A stretch of DNA of 64,000 nucleotides, taken from SIG480 sp045586595 (lineage in GTDB: Bacteria; Bacillota; Clostridia; Oscillospirales; JAAYXM01). The notes below the pieces were generated by a model. It was given only the letters and a program-made list of their open reading frames with translations, had not been told where the DNA came from and made no database searches. Position 1 is the stretch's first letter. Each line of letters begins with the position of its first letter. The position numbers and the translations under genes were made by a program. The DNA is taken from NCBI GenBank assembly GCA_045586595.1, contig JAZNAQ010000031.1, positions 1 through 64,000 of the forward strand, read 5' to 3'. This document shows positions 1-6,858 of this stretch, in pieces.

Positions 1-82
1 TGCAACAGTTTTTTACTGCTTTGTGTCACTTATTTTCTCTGCGAAAATATCAGTCGTTACGAGAATTTTAAGGCTTGCGTCA
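1..82. repeat. 82-bp direct repeat, copy 1
   Basis: This stretch recurs base for base at 168-249, so the period is 167 bp. The copy begins at the window edge and may extend further left. It lies downstream of the stop codon of the minus-strand ATPase gene ending at 269, in the terminal part of the integrative element. With only two copies visible it is not clear whether this is a longer tandem array or a local duplication. Confidence 0.9.
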
Positions 83-167
83 AGTCGGATCGTAGCCATG
101 TCGTTCTGTGAGCCAAGGAGTTGCTACTCCAATTTGTCTTCCTAAGACCGGCCTTGGCCTCCGACTT
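82..167. other. foldable spacer between the direct repeats
   Basis: The spacer is bounded by the perfect inverted repeat AAGTCGGA (82-89) and TCCGACTT (160-167). Inside, GCCAAGG (112-118) can pair with CCTTGGC (152-158), and GGAGT (117-121) with ACTCC (126-130) around a TGCT loop; the last two stems share two bases and compete. A structured RNA or a recombination or replication site would both fit. No coding potential is convincing here. The function is unknown. Confidence 0.45.
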
Positions 168-249
168 TGCAACAGTTTTTTACTGCTTTGTGTCACTTAT
201 TTTCTCTGCGAAAATATCAGTCGTTACGAGAATTTTAAGGCTTGCGTCA
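168..249. repeat. 82-bp direct repeat, copy 2
   Basis: Identical to 1-82 over the whole visible length; identity stops abruptly at 249. It ends 20 bp before the stop codon of the minus-strand ATPase gene, so it sits in that gene's 3' flank. Confidence 0.9.
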
Positions 250-268
250 CTATTGTCACACCCTTTGT

Positions 269-2050
269 TTACAAGGTCATATCATTTATAATCTGAGCCT
301 TGTTTTTATACAGGCAGACAACCCTTTGGGTTCTGTTACCAAACCTAACTGATTTCGTGTTCTGCTTCTCGCCGGGCTGTATCAATTTTTCTTCAGCCAG
401 TGCCTTTAAGAGTCCCTGCTCTGATACAGAAAAACTTTCACCTTGCTCTTCACAAAGTTTTTTTACAGCCTTGTGAGCCATCGTTTTATTTAGATAATAA
501 AACTCATCATCTTCGTATCCAATAAAGTTATTGGGAAGATAATTAGGTGGTTCATTCTTATCAGCCAGCGATACACTTCCGCCTTCGATAAGAGAAATGA
601 GCTTGCGAATAAATTTATATGTAGGCTTGTCCTGCTCAATATTTTCTGATTGACGCTTGGCAATTCCGTGAAGAATATCTTTGAATTCTATATTGATTTC
701 ATCAATTCTCTCAGGCAGAAGCACCTCATGCTTCTTCAAACATTTTAGAAACATTCTCATTCCAATTCTCAGCCATGCAACAATTTCAGGCACTCTACCG
801 TGACATTTAATTCCGCATTCATTAAATTCATCACGATAAATCTCGAAAGATTTTCGCAATGCTTTTATGAATTCTTCCTCATTTCGATTAGCAATTTCGC
901 TTACCATTTCTATGTATGCTCTCATAGAATTTGCAAGCACACCCTTGGCAGCTTCTACTTGAATTGATGAGAGCATCGATAGGTCTACCTCATCATTCTT
1001 AAGTTCTAATGCAAAGTATCTCGCTGTACCACTCTCGCCAATGTCTGGAGCAAACTCTGCAGTGATGAGAGCATTCCCTTGCGGAGGTCGTGAATTCATA
1101 GGTGAGCTGTCTGCTTTGAGTCTGCCTCTGCCGGTTCTGTCGCCATAGGCTCTCATGATAGACTGTGCCGTCGATGTCAGCTTCTGTTCTTCCTGTCTAC
1201 CACACGGATGAAAGTCATCAATGCAGGTAAGCACATCTTTTAATTCATACGCATGATGCAGGATGCTATTTGCAGTATCTCGGAAGGAAAGAGGCAGGTC
1301 CGATGCAGTAAACCTGCCGAAGAAGGAAAGAAAAAGTGCGGCCAGGGTACTCTTTCTCGTTCCTGTTTTACCGAGCAGAAGCATAACAAATTTCGGTTCA
1401 CAGTTTGCTCTGTGGAGGAATTCATTCAGGGGCGACAGAAATGTAAATGCTATCAAAGGATAAATTATTTCCTTTGGAGCGATCTCAACTTCAAGCATTG
1501 CGGATGCCATTGCTATGTCTTCAATTGAATAGTCTTTTGCCATTTCATACCGCTTAAGCTTACCTGTAAGCTCAACAGTCAGAGCGTCATCGCCGGGCAA
1601 AAGATATTTCCACTCGCCGTTGATTTTCTTCCAACCTGTAACGGTATAGATAGTTTCTCGCAGAGCCTTCGGTGCGGTAGATTGAATTGCATATCGTATG
1701 CTATCCTTAATACTGCATCCGATTTCGAGGTTGCAATCAATACCCCAATGCTCCAAAAGCCAATTGAAACTTGCAAGCTCGCTGCCGGCGATTTCAATTT
1801 CTTTTAGTGTTCTACCATTTTCATGTTCACCTCCAATCCTTAATCTTTTTGTTTCACATGCTCCATCATCTACAGTAATTTCTGCAGTGAGGTATGGTGT
1901 GAAGTTGCAGAGCTTTTGATCGTATGGGCCCTGCTTGTTTGTTTTCTCCACATACAAGCAATTATTCTTTACTTTATATGGTGGAGGATATACTGCTGAT
2001 TTTTCGGCAGTTTCTTCCGCAGTTACGGAAGGCTTTGTGTTTTCTCTCAT
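269..2050 (-). CDS. P-loop ATPase of an integrative element (helicase/DUF927-like)
   Basis: A 593-residue protein with a clear Walker A motif, GKTGTRKST (residues 227-235), and a Walker B-like DVLTCIDDF (272-280). They are followed by a conserved-looking block around 303-350 (GDRTGRGRLKADS, then ESGTARYFALEL). This layout resembles the DUF927-like or primase-associated helicase ATPases of phages and integrative elements. The N-terminal 200 residues show no motif I recognise. It is divergent from the gene at 2213, with about 160 bp between them. Its A+T-rich composition and position inside the tRNA-Ser element support a replication or mobilisation role, but that is inference; no primase motif was seen. 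The start ATG follows an AGGAGGTG ribosome site. Confidence 0.6.
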   Translation of the reverse strand: MRENTKPSVTAEETAEKSAVYPPPYKVKNNCLYVEKTNKQGPYDQKLCNFTPYLTAEITVDDGACETKRLRIGGEHENGRTLKEIEIAGSELASFNWLLEHWGIDCNLEIGCSIKDSIRYAIQSTAPKALRETIYTVTGWKKINGEWKYLLPGDDALTVELTGKLKRYEMAKDYSIEDIAMASAMLEVEIAPKEIIYPLIAFTFLSPLNEFLHRANCEPKFVMLLLGKTGTRKSTLAALFLSFFGRFTASDLPLSFRDTANSILHHAYELKDVLTCIDDFHPCGRQEEQKLTSTAQSIMRAYGDRTGRGRLKADSSPMNSRPPQGNALITAEFAPDIGESGTARYFALELKNDEVDLSMLSSIQVEAAKGVLANSMRAYIEMVSEIANRNEEEFIKALRKSFEIYRDEFNECGIKCHGRVPEIVAWLRIGMRMFLKCLKKHEVLLPERIDEINIEFKDILHGIAKRQSENIEQDKPTYKFIRKLISLIEGGSVSLADKNEPPNYLPNNFIGYEDDEFYYLNKTMAHKAVKKLCEEQGESFSVSEQGLLKALAEEKLIQPGEKQNTKSVRFGNRTQRVVCLYKNKAQIINDMTL

Positions 2051-2122
2051 TGAAAAAACACCTCCTTAAAATAAAGTAAGAGAAAAATCGGAAATTTTTT
2101 ATTCCCAATTTTCCTCTTCTAC

Positions 2123-2154
2123 TTGTATTGTGTATAAATTTGTGATAATATAAT
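2123..2154 (+). promoter_or_regulatory. probable promoter of the zinc-finger/sigma pair
   Basis: TTGTAT (2123-2128), a 17-bp spacer and TAATAT (2146-2151) form a sigma-A-like promoter; an overlapping TATAAT (2149-2154) offers a second -10. It lies in the 162-bp divergent region 2051-2212. A strong GGAGGTG ribosome site (2201-2207) precedes the ATG at 2213. Confidence 0.45.
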
Positions 2155-2212
2155 ACTTGTATATGACATATTAAAAATCCCCAAAGACAAATTATGCAAA
2201 GGAGGTGTCATT

Positions 2213-3469
2213 ATGTTTAAAAAGCTTGTATTTTATGTGGGTAATAAATGTTTGGAGGTTAACGGGCAAAGTTTTCCTCTTGGTGAAATTTCAAGAGATA
2301 TTTTAAATTTCCTGGAAGACAAATATAAAGAAATATTAGAAGTTGACGAAAACTCCTTTCATTATTGCGAGAAATACAAAGAAACCAAAGATGAAGAATA
2401 TCTTTTGAAGGCTAATGAGTATTATCTGAAATTGGATGAATTGGTACAAAGTCTCCCGATTGTCAAGCTAATTCATAATGACCCTGATATTTTATATAAT
2501 GTAAGAGAATATACAACACAAATATCCTTTTTTGATGGCGAAGAGTTTGCGAAAGCAGAAAAATCTGAAATTGACGAATTCATTAAAAGCGCAAACGAAG
2601 TTCTTGAAAAGCATGCAAAAGATACAGGAGATATTAATGTTACTGTCGAGGATTTAATTTCAAAGGAAGCCCTGATAGACAAACCTGATATGAAAAAATA
2701 TTATGAATATGTTATGGATTATCATTTCATTATAAGCGACATAGTATCTTTTATCAGGACAATCCAAAATTTTATTTCTCAGCATCTTCAAGATTTGTCA
2801 ACGCTGAATCCTGAAAACTATGCCGCGGCACTGTATCACTTTCTTAACAGAGAAGATAGTCACAAGCTCATAGCTAATCCTTTGTCCGGAACAGGTGATT
2901 TCTATGACAAAGAACCCGTGATTTTAAAGTATGATTCAAAGGAAACAGAGCCTGGCTCAGGTAAATATAAAATATACGAACAATATGAAACAAATATTTT
3001 TATGACTTTGTTAAAAACTGATTTTTACAAAGCATTGGAAGCAGGACACCTCATTCGCAGGTGTCAATTCTGTAAAAAATATTTTATCACTACAAAAGGA
3101 TATCACACTAAATATTGTAGCAATACTATACCGGGTAGACCTGATATAACCTGTAAACAAATGGCATACGCTCTTGGCAATCCAAAAGAATTAGCAGCAG
3201 ATGATCCAATATTCCAAGCTCATTACCGGTGCAAAATGAGAATTCGTCAGGACTGTACACGAGGCCGTATTAACAAAGATGATAAACAAACTCTACTCGA
3301 CAAAGCCGATGAATTTGTTTTTGCTGCAACAATTTCGCCTGAAATATCAATTGAAACATTAGAGGACCAGCTATCAACTGCAAATCTTTGTAAGGAATGT
3401 AAGGTTGAACGAAAAGCAAATCCTGTAGGTAAGCCAAAGAAGAAACCCACCATGGAGGTGAAATCATGA
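2213..3469 (+). CDS. zinc-finger protein of an integrative element (DUF6076-like)
   Basis: A 418-residue, lysine- and glutamate-rich cytoplasmic protein. Residues 284-314 hold four cysteines spaced C-x2-C-x14-C-x11-C (C284, C287, C302, C314), in the style of a CGNR-type or DUF6076 zinc ribbon, probably for nucleic-acid binding. The N-terminal 270 residues are mostly helical with no recognised catalytic motif, and the C-terminus is basic. Its stop overlaps the start of the sigma-like gene by 4 bp (ATGA), so the two are almost certainly translationally coupled and may act together. I assign DUF6076 from memory of the family's cysteine pattern. The molecular function is unknown. Confidence 0.5.
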   Translation: MFKKLVFYVGNKCLEVNGQSFPLGEISRDILNFLEDKYKEILEVDENSFHYCEKYKETKDEEYLLKANEYYLKLDELVQSLPIVKLIHNDPDILYNVREYTTQISFFDGEEFAKAEKSEIDEFIKSANEVLEKHAKDTGDINVTVEDLISKEALIDKPDMKKYYEYVMDYHFIISDIVSFIRTIQNFISQHLQDLSTLNPENYAAALYHFLNREDSHKLIANPLSGTGDFYDKEPVILKYDSKETEPGSGKYKIYEQYETNIFMTLLKTDFYKALEAGHLIRRCQFCKKYFITTKGYHTKYCSNTIPGRPDITCKQMAYALGNPKELAADDPIFQAHYRCKMRIRQDCTRGRINKDDKQTLLDKADEFVFAATISPEISIETLEDQLSTANLCKECKVERKANPVGKPKKKPTMEVKS

Positions 3470-4320
3470 TAAATTATACTAACGAAGAATTATTGGAACA
3501 GTACTTAAGTGGTGACGAATCCGCTTTTGATAAATTGTATCTCCAGGTCAAAGATTATATTCGAGATATAGCTATTGGAACAGCAAAAAAATTTAATGCT
3601 TATAAAATAGATAAAGATACAGGTAAAATAAGCAATTACACCGAGTTGATGCTTGAAGAATTACAAAGCATAGGTACAACAGAAATTTTTTACCATTTAC
3701 AACAGGGAAACTATAATCCCGAGAAAGCAAAGCTCACAACATATTTAACCCCATTTATAAAAAGTGCAATGTATGATTTTATGAGTCAGAATGTCGGAGC
3801 ATTCTCAATAAGCAAACATACAATGGCTAAAATTCGCAGAATTCAGAGAATGTATTATACCGAAAATAAATCTCCTGAGGATATTGCCAAAGAACTTGAT
3901 ATCAAGTTAAGTAATGTAAACGATTATATTAACTATAATACCCACTCTTTATCTGTTCACGATTTATTGCCGGAGGATAGTGAAGACGACCCGTATGATT
4001 ATCTGTTAATAGAAGATTTATCTATGTCCGTTGACAGAATTGTTTATCATAAAATCTGCATAGAACTTTTGCATGAGATGTTTGACGAGCTTTCTGCCAA
4101 AGACAAATTTGTCCTGCAACATACATACGGGCTTTTTGGTGAGAAAAAATATACTCTTGAAGAAATTGGATTGAGATTAACTATGCGACCTGACGGAGTC
4201 GAGAAGGCTCGCCATGCTGCAGAAAACAGATTAAAAGAAAACTATCAAGAAAGTAAACTTCGACTATGGCGAATCGTCCACCGTGCTGTTATGGACGAGG
4301 CTCTACACGGACCACAATAA
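3466..4320 (+). CDS. sigma-70-family-like factor of an integrative element
   Basis: A 284-residue protein. The N-terminus (DEESAFDKLY-type acidic helix, about residues 5-40) and the segment around 92-110 look like region 2. Residues 116-160 form a region 3-like helix-turn-helix (SPEDIAKELDIKLSNVNDYI). Residues 206-258 match region 4 (LSAKDKFVLQHTYGLF, then YTLEEIGLRL and a recognition helix with EKARHAAENRLKE). It overlaps the zinc-finger gene by 4 bp. It probably directs transcription of element genes, for example excision or transfer functions, or is an element-specific activator derived from a sigma factor. Its targets cannot be seen here. Confidence 0.7.
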   Translation: MINYTNEELLEQYLSGDESAFDKLYLQVKDYIRDIAIGTAKKFNAYKIDKDTGKISNYTELMLEELQSIGTTEIFYHLQQGNYNPEKAKLTTYLTPFIKSAMYDFMSQNVGAFSISKHTMAKIRRIQRMYYTENKSPEDIAKELDIKLSNVNDYINYNTHSLSVHDLLPEDSEDDPYDYLLIEDLSMSVDRIVYHKICIELLHEMFDELSAKDKFVLQHTYGLFGEKKYTLEEIGLRLTMRPDGVEKARHAAENRLKENYQESKLRLWRIVHRAVMDEALHGPQ

Positions 4321-4436
4321 TAAAAGTTTGCATCCCATCTACCGCATTATCATTCGGTATGATTTTTAGTTATGTCCGCCGTAACCGGAGCCTCAAAAAT
4401 GCACTGCCAACGCTCCGCCACAGGAGTAAAAAATAA

Positions 4437-4489
4437 GCCATTTCTAATGAGTTTTCTAACAAATTTATTAGAAAAATATTAGAAATGGC
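4437..4489. repeat. long inverted repeat near the element end
   Basis: GCCATTTCTAAT (4437-4448) is the exact reverse complement of ATTAGAAATGGC (4478-4489), and inside them TTTTCTAA (4452-4459) pairs with TTAGAAAA (4468-4475). The motif TTTCTAATGA at 4441-4450 recurs at 4599-4608, about 30 bp before the tRNA fragment. The structure could be a terminator for the sigma-like gene (TTTT follows), but the repeated motif also suits arm-type recombinase or excisionase sites. The rest of the gene-free stretch 4321-4638 shows nothing I recognise. Confidence 0.6.
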
Positions 4490-4638
4490 ATTTTCGTCTG
4501 ACTTGACTCAAATTCAGAATTTAAGCGATTTTTGAGTTCATAACCCCTCAAAAAGCCTGATTTTATGGACTTTTTAGCGTTCCGCTACATTCCAACAATT
4601 TCTAATGAAATCGTCCAAAGTCGGTCAAACGGATATAA

Positions 4639-4694
4639 CTCGAAATCAGTTTGCGAGCAATCGCACGCGGGTTCGAATCCCGCCCTCTCCGCCA
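4639..4694 (+). other. tRNA-Ser(CGA) 3' fragment, attachment site of the element
   Basis: The sequence holds an anticodon loop CTCGAAA (4639-4645) with anticodon CGA, the 3' anticodon strand TCAG, a serine-type variable arm TGCGA-GCAA-TCGCA (4652-4665), a T-arm with GGTTCGAATCC, the 3' acceptor strand and an encoded CCA (4692-4694). The 5' half is missing: upstream bases cannot pair with TCAG and there is no D-arm. This is the displaced 3' end left when a tyrosine-recombinase element integrates in the anticodon loop. The intact tRNA gene, restored by the element's own copy, should lie at the other end of the element, left of the window. Confidence 0.85.
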
Positions 4695-4703
4695 AACAGA
4701 AGG

Positions 4704-4732
4704 CACACCAGCCGCAGGTTGGTGTGTTTTTT
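4704..4732 (+). terminator. original terminator of the tRNA-Ser gene
   Basis: CACACCA (4704-4710) pairs with TGGTGTG (4720-4726), followed by a run of Ts. It stayed with the tRNA 3' fragment when the element inserted. It also faces the 3' end of the convergent membrane-protein gene. Confidence 0.75.
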
Positions 4733-4749
4733 GTTTACTTATAAACACA

Positions 4750-5295
4750 TTACATCAACATTCTATATCCGTAAGTACGTGTAACCGGGTCTTTAAAAAG
4801 CGGTATGCGCGGTGTGGCAAAAGTGAATACAACAAACACGAAAGCGACTAAACACAGCACCGCAAACGCAACTCCGGAGTGTTTACAAGCTATATTGTCT
4901 TCTTTTAAAAGCCTTGTTTCTACCAGATAACTGACGGCCGCCGTAACAAAAAAGATAACAATATTAACCCAATCCGGTGTGGCGCCGAAAGCTCCGTTAA
5001 TCGTATAATATAACACAGGAATCAAAACAATTCCGACAACTATACCAATTAGTTTTACACACCAAAAGCTTTCGTACTCCTTGCCGATATACCTACTTTC
5101 TATCAGTGTAAAAACAAGCATAGGAAAGAACAGAAGCTTCATATGCTCCCATATAGACTCATTAACCGCAGAAAACGGCGCAACAATAATACTTTGCCCC
5201 GTCCAGTCATAAAGAAAATGGAGTAGCACACCTGCCACGGCGGTAAAAACAAAACCGTTAAACTGCAAATCCTGCAATGACTTTTTCATGCACAC
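4750..5295 (-). CDS. DUF6512-like integral membrane protein
   Basis: A 181-residue hydrophobic protein with about five membrane segments. The N-terminal HFLYDWTGQS and AVNESIWEHMKLLFFP stretches match what I remember of the DUF6512 family of small Clostridia membrane proteins, whose role is unknown. A GGGAGGGTG ribosome site stands just upstream of the start. The gene has its own leader with a 10-bp inverted repeat (5302-5327) and follows a hairpin at 5330-5362, so it is probably transcribed separately from the two genes upstream. It is the first chromosomal gene beyond the integrated element. Confidence 0.55.
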   Translation of the reverse strand: MCMKKSLQDLQFNGFVFTAVAGVLLHFLYDWTGQSIIVAPFSAVNESIWEHMKLLFFPMLVFTLIESRYIGKEYESFWCVKLIGIVVGIVLIPVLYYTINGAFGATPDWVNIVIFFVTAAVSYLVETRLLKEDNIACKHSGVAFAVLCLVAFVFVVFTFATPRIPLFKDPVTRTYGYRMLM

Positions 5296-5301
5296 CCTCC
5301 C

Positions 5302-5327
5302 AATATAATTACGTAAATAATTATATT
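5302..5327. promoter_or_regulatory. 10-bp perfect inverted repeat, possible operator
   Basis: AATATAATTA (5302-5311) and TAATTATATT (5318-5327) are perfect reverse complements around CGTAAA. On the minus strand this lies directly before the ribosome site of the DUF6512-like gene, where the -10 element would be expected. A repressor operator or a simple AT-rich promoter palindrome would both fit. Confidence 0.4.
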
Positions 5328-5329
5328 AA

Positions 5330-5362
5330 AACAAGGTGTCAGGATATTCCTGCCACCTTGTT
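5330..5362 (-). terminator. hairpin after the PsiE-like gene
   Basis: AACAAGGTG/CAGGA pairs with TCCTG/CACCTTGTT across a TAT loop with one mismatch. On the minus strand it is followed by TTTTAATAT. It probably ends the 6642-5420 transcript, but the U-tract is short. Confidence 0.5.
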
Positions 5363-5419
5363 AATGTGCCTTTAATTTAGCCTCGCTTTTTATCTCGCAT
5401 TTTGAGCCAGTGGGAACAG

Positions 5420-5857
5420 CTAAACTGCATCATGTACTTCTGTTTTATCTTCTATTTCAACAAGACCGTCGGGTGTTTCTACCATATCCTGGCTCTTTAA
5501 CAAAAACCTTCTTATGCCAAACAATACCGCAATAGCCACCACTGTAATAAGATTCTCCCATGAAGCGGCATGCCCTACGATCAGCTGGCGCGCAAGCGCA
5601 AACGCAAGCACCTCAATTACGGTTTCCGGTGTGTGCTTACAAAGCATTTTTATGAGCTCTGCACCGATTGCAAGTATGATTGCATCGTCTAAAATTTTAA
5701 CAAGCGCGGCGGCTCCCTGTGAGTATACAGATACACTCACCGTATCAATCAGCAAGCGAACAGCGAGAATTAAAATTGCAATACCTACTATCACTGATAT
5801 AAACAGCTCAAACAAATAGCTTATTTCAAACATTTTATCCTGAAGCTTTTTTCTCAT
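5420..5857 (-). CDS. PsiE-like membrane protein
   Basis: A 145-residue protein with four predicted membrane helices. The segment ELIKMLCKHTPETVIEVLAF followed by ALARQLIVG (about residues 65-95) matches the phosphate-starvation-inducible PsiE family, whose biochemical role is unknown. The short hydrophilic C-terminus is acidic. Its start overlaps the end of the upstream four-helix gene by 4 bp, so the two are co-translated. Phosphate regulation is known for E. coli psiE and should not be assumed here. Confidence 0.65.
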   Translation of the reverse strand: MRKKLQDKMFEISYLFELFISVIVGIAILILAVRLLIDTVSVSVYSQGAAALVKILDDAIILAIGAELIKMLCKHTPETVIEVLAFALARQLIVGHAASWENLITVVAIAVLFGIRRFLLKSQDMVETPDGLVEIEDKTEVHDAV

Positions 5858-6642
5858 AACTCCGCCTGCCTCTCCTTTTTCTTTTTTTCAACATACAAAT
5901 GCAAAAACCATGCTTTAGAAAAAGCTTTGTTAAAAGAATCATCTGTTCCGTCAACGAGAACGCTGTATATTTCAATTAAATTTTCAAAATAAATATGTAC
6001 CTGAAATATAAAGACGATACTTCCCGCTATAAGCCCTGAGCGTATTCCTGCATAAAGCTCTGCATACATGATGAGGCTAACGCTGAGCCCAAACAAAACT
6101 GAGACTATAAATGCGTGAATCAAACAGTAAATAGTTTCTCCGCTAAATATATTCTTCCAAAAGAATTTCAGCTTATTGAATCTTTTTTTCTTCTTTCTGT
6201 TCTCAACGATATAAGTGTCGCCCTTTTTCTCCAGGCATCTGTAATATACAGCCTGAATAGTTTTTTTATCAAGCGTACCTTCTTTAAAGCTCATCAAATT
6301 TGTAATTGCCTGACAGCATATCCAGTACGCTTCCTTATATATGCGGTATCTTATTATTATAAGAGAAAAACCGAAGCCCACAACTGCTGTCGCAAAAAAG
6401 ATAAGACCTTTTGTGAAAAAGTCAAACTGACTGCTTGATAGGATGTACGACACAACAAATGAAAACATAGCGAGATAGACCGTTATTATCTGATCCCTCT
6501 TGGATTGCTGCAGGGTCATCTCCTCTATGCACTTTTCATAAATAGTAACCAGGTCGTACTTTGGACTATCATTTACCTTACCATCTGCGAAGTCTTTGTT
6601 TTCAAACGGCTCTCCTTTGGACTTGCCCCCGAACAACCACAT
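5854..6642 (-). CDS. four-helix membrane protein of unknown function
   Basis: I chose the ATG at 6642 (262 residues) over an in-frame GTG at 6651. The protein has a hydrophilic N-terminus, two membrane helices (about 55-75 and 80-98), a basic cytosolic loop rich in lysine (KKKKRFNKLK), then two more helices and a charged tail. The 2+2 layout with a large cytosolic loop is reminiscent of SLATT-type membrane proteins, but I see no decisive motif. It is the first gene of a two-gene unit with the PsiE-like protein and has a near-consensus promoter upstream. Confidence 0.5.
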   Translation of the reverse strand: MWLFGGKSKGEPFENKDFADGKVNDSPKYDLVTIYEKCIEEMTLQQSKRDQIITVYLAMFSFVVSYILSSSQFDFFTKGLIFFATAVVGFGFSLIIIRYRIYKEAYWICCQAITNLMSFKEGTLDKKTIQAVYYRCLEKKGDTYIVENRKKKKRFNKLKFFWKNIFSGETIYCLIHAFIVSVLFGLSVSLIMYAELYAGIRSGLIAGSIVFIFQVHIYFENLIEIYSVLVDGTDDSFNKAFSKAWFLHLYVEKKKKERQAEL

Positions 6643-6694
6643 ATTCCCCACACCCGTCTTAATTTCTTTCTATTTGACACTATATGTCTGATTT

Positions 6695-6723
6695 ATTATA
6701 CCATACTATTTAAAAAATCTCAA
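6695..6723 (-). promoter_or_regulatory. sigma-A promoter of the 6642-5420 unit
   Basis: On the minus strand, TTGAGA (6723-6718), a 17-bp spacer and TATAAT (6700-6695), 52 bp before the chosen start codon. Confidence 0.75.
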
Positions 6724-6795
6724 TTCCCTTCTTATATACTGTTTTGCGATGAAAAAAGACCTCGAATCTTTAAAGAAAATTTAAATAATTATATA

Positions 6796-6824
6796 TTGTC
6801 ATATCTGCAAATTTTCGATAAAAT
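6796..6824 (+). promoter_or_regulatory. sigma-A promoter of the CDF transporter gene
   Basis: TTGTCA (6796-6801), a 17-bp spacer and TAAAAT (6819-6824). A CAGGAG ribosome site precedes the ATG at 6859. Confidence 0.75.
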
Positions 6825-6858
6825 AATATAAAATAACATATTCAACAGGAGTTGCCTT

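Noticed and set aside
1..249. A CRISPR array
   Set aside because: The repeat is 82 bp, only two copies are visible, the spacer is 85 bp and strongly self-complementary, and no cas genes are nearby.
108..296. A small protein-coding gene across the spacer and second repeat
   Set aside because: The frame runs through repeat DNA, lacks a ribosome site and overlaps the end of the minus-strand ATPase gene.
1698..1919. Plus-strand frames inside the element ATPase gene
   Set aside because: They are antisense shadows of a gene with clear Walker motifs.
4639..4694. A complete tRNA-Ser gene
   Set aside because: The bases before the anticodon loop cannot form the anticodon stem, and no D-arm or 5' acceptor strand is present.
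1..4694. An integrase gene for the element inside the window
   Set aside because: None of the three element proteins has the R-H-R-Y residues of tyrosine recombinases or a serine-recombinase domain; it must lie to the left if present.
4651..4851. A plus-strand frame of 66 codons starting inside the tRNA fragment
   Set aside because: It reads through the tRNA-Ser 3' fragment and its terminator and then opposes the DUF6512-like gene; there is no ribosome site.
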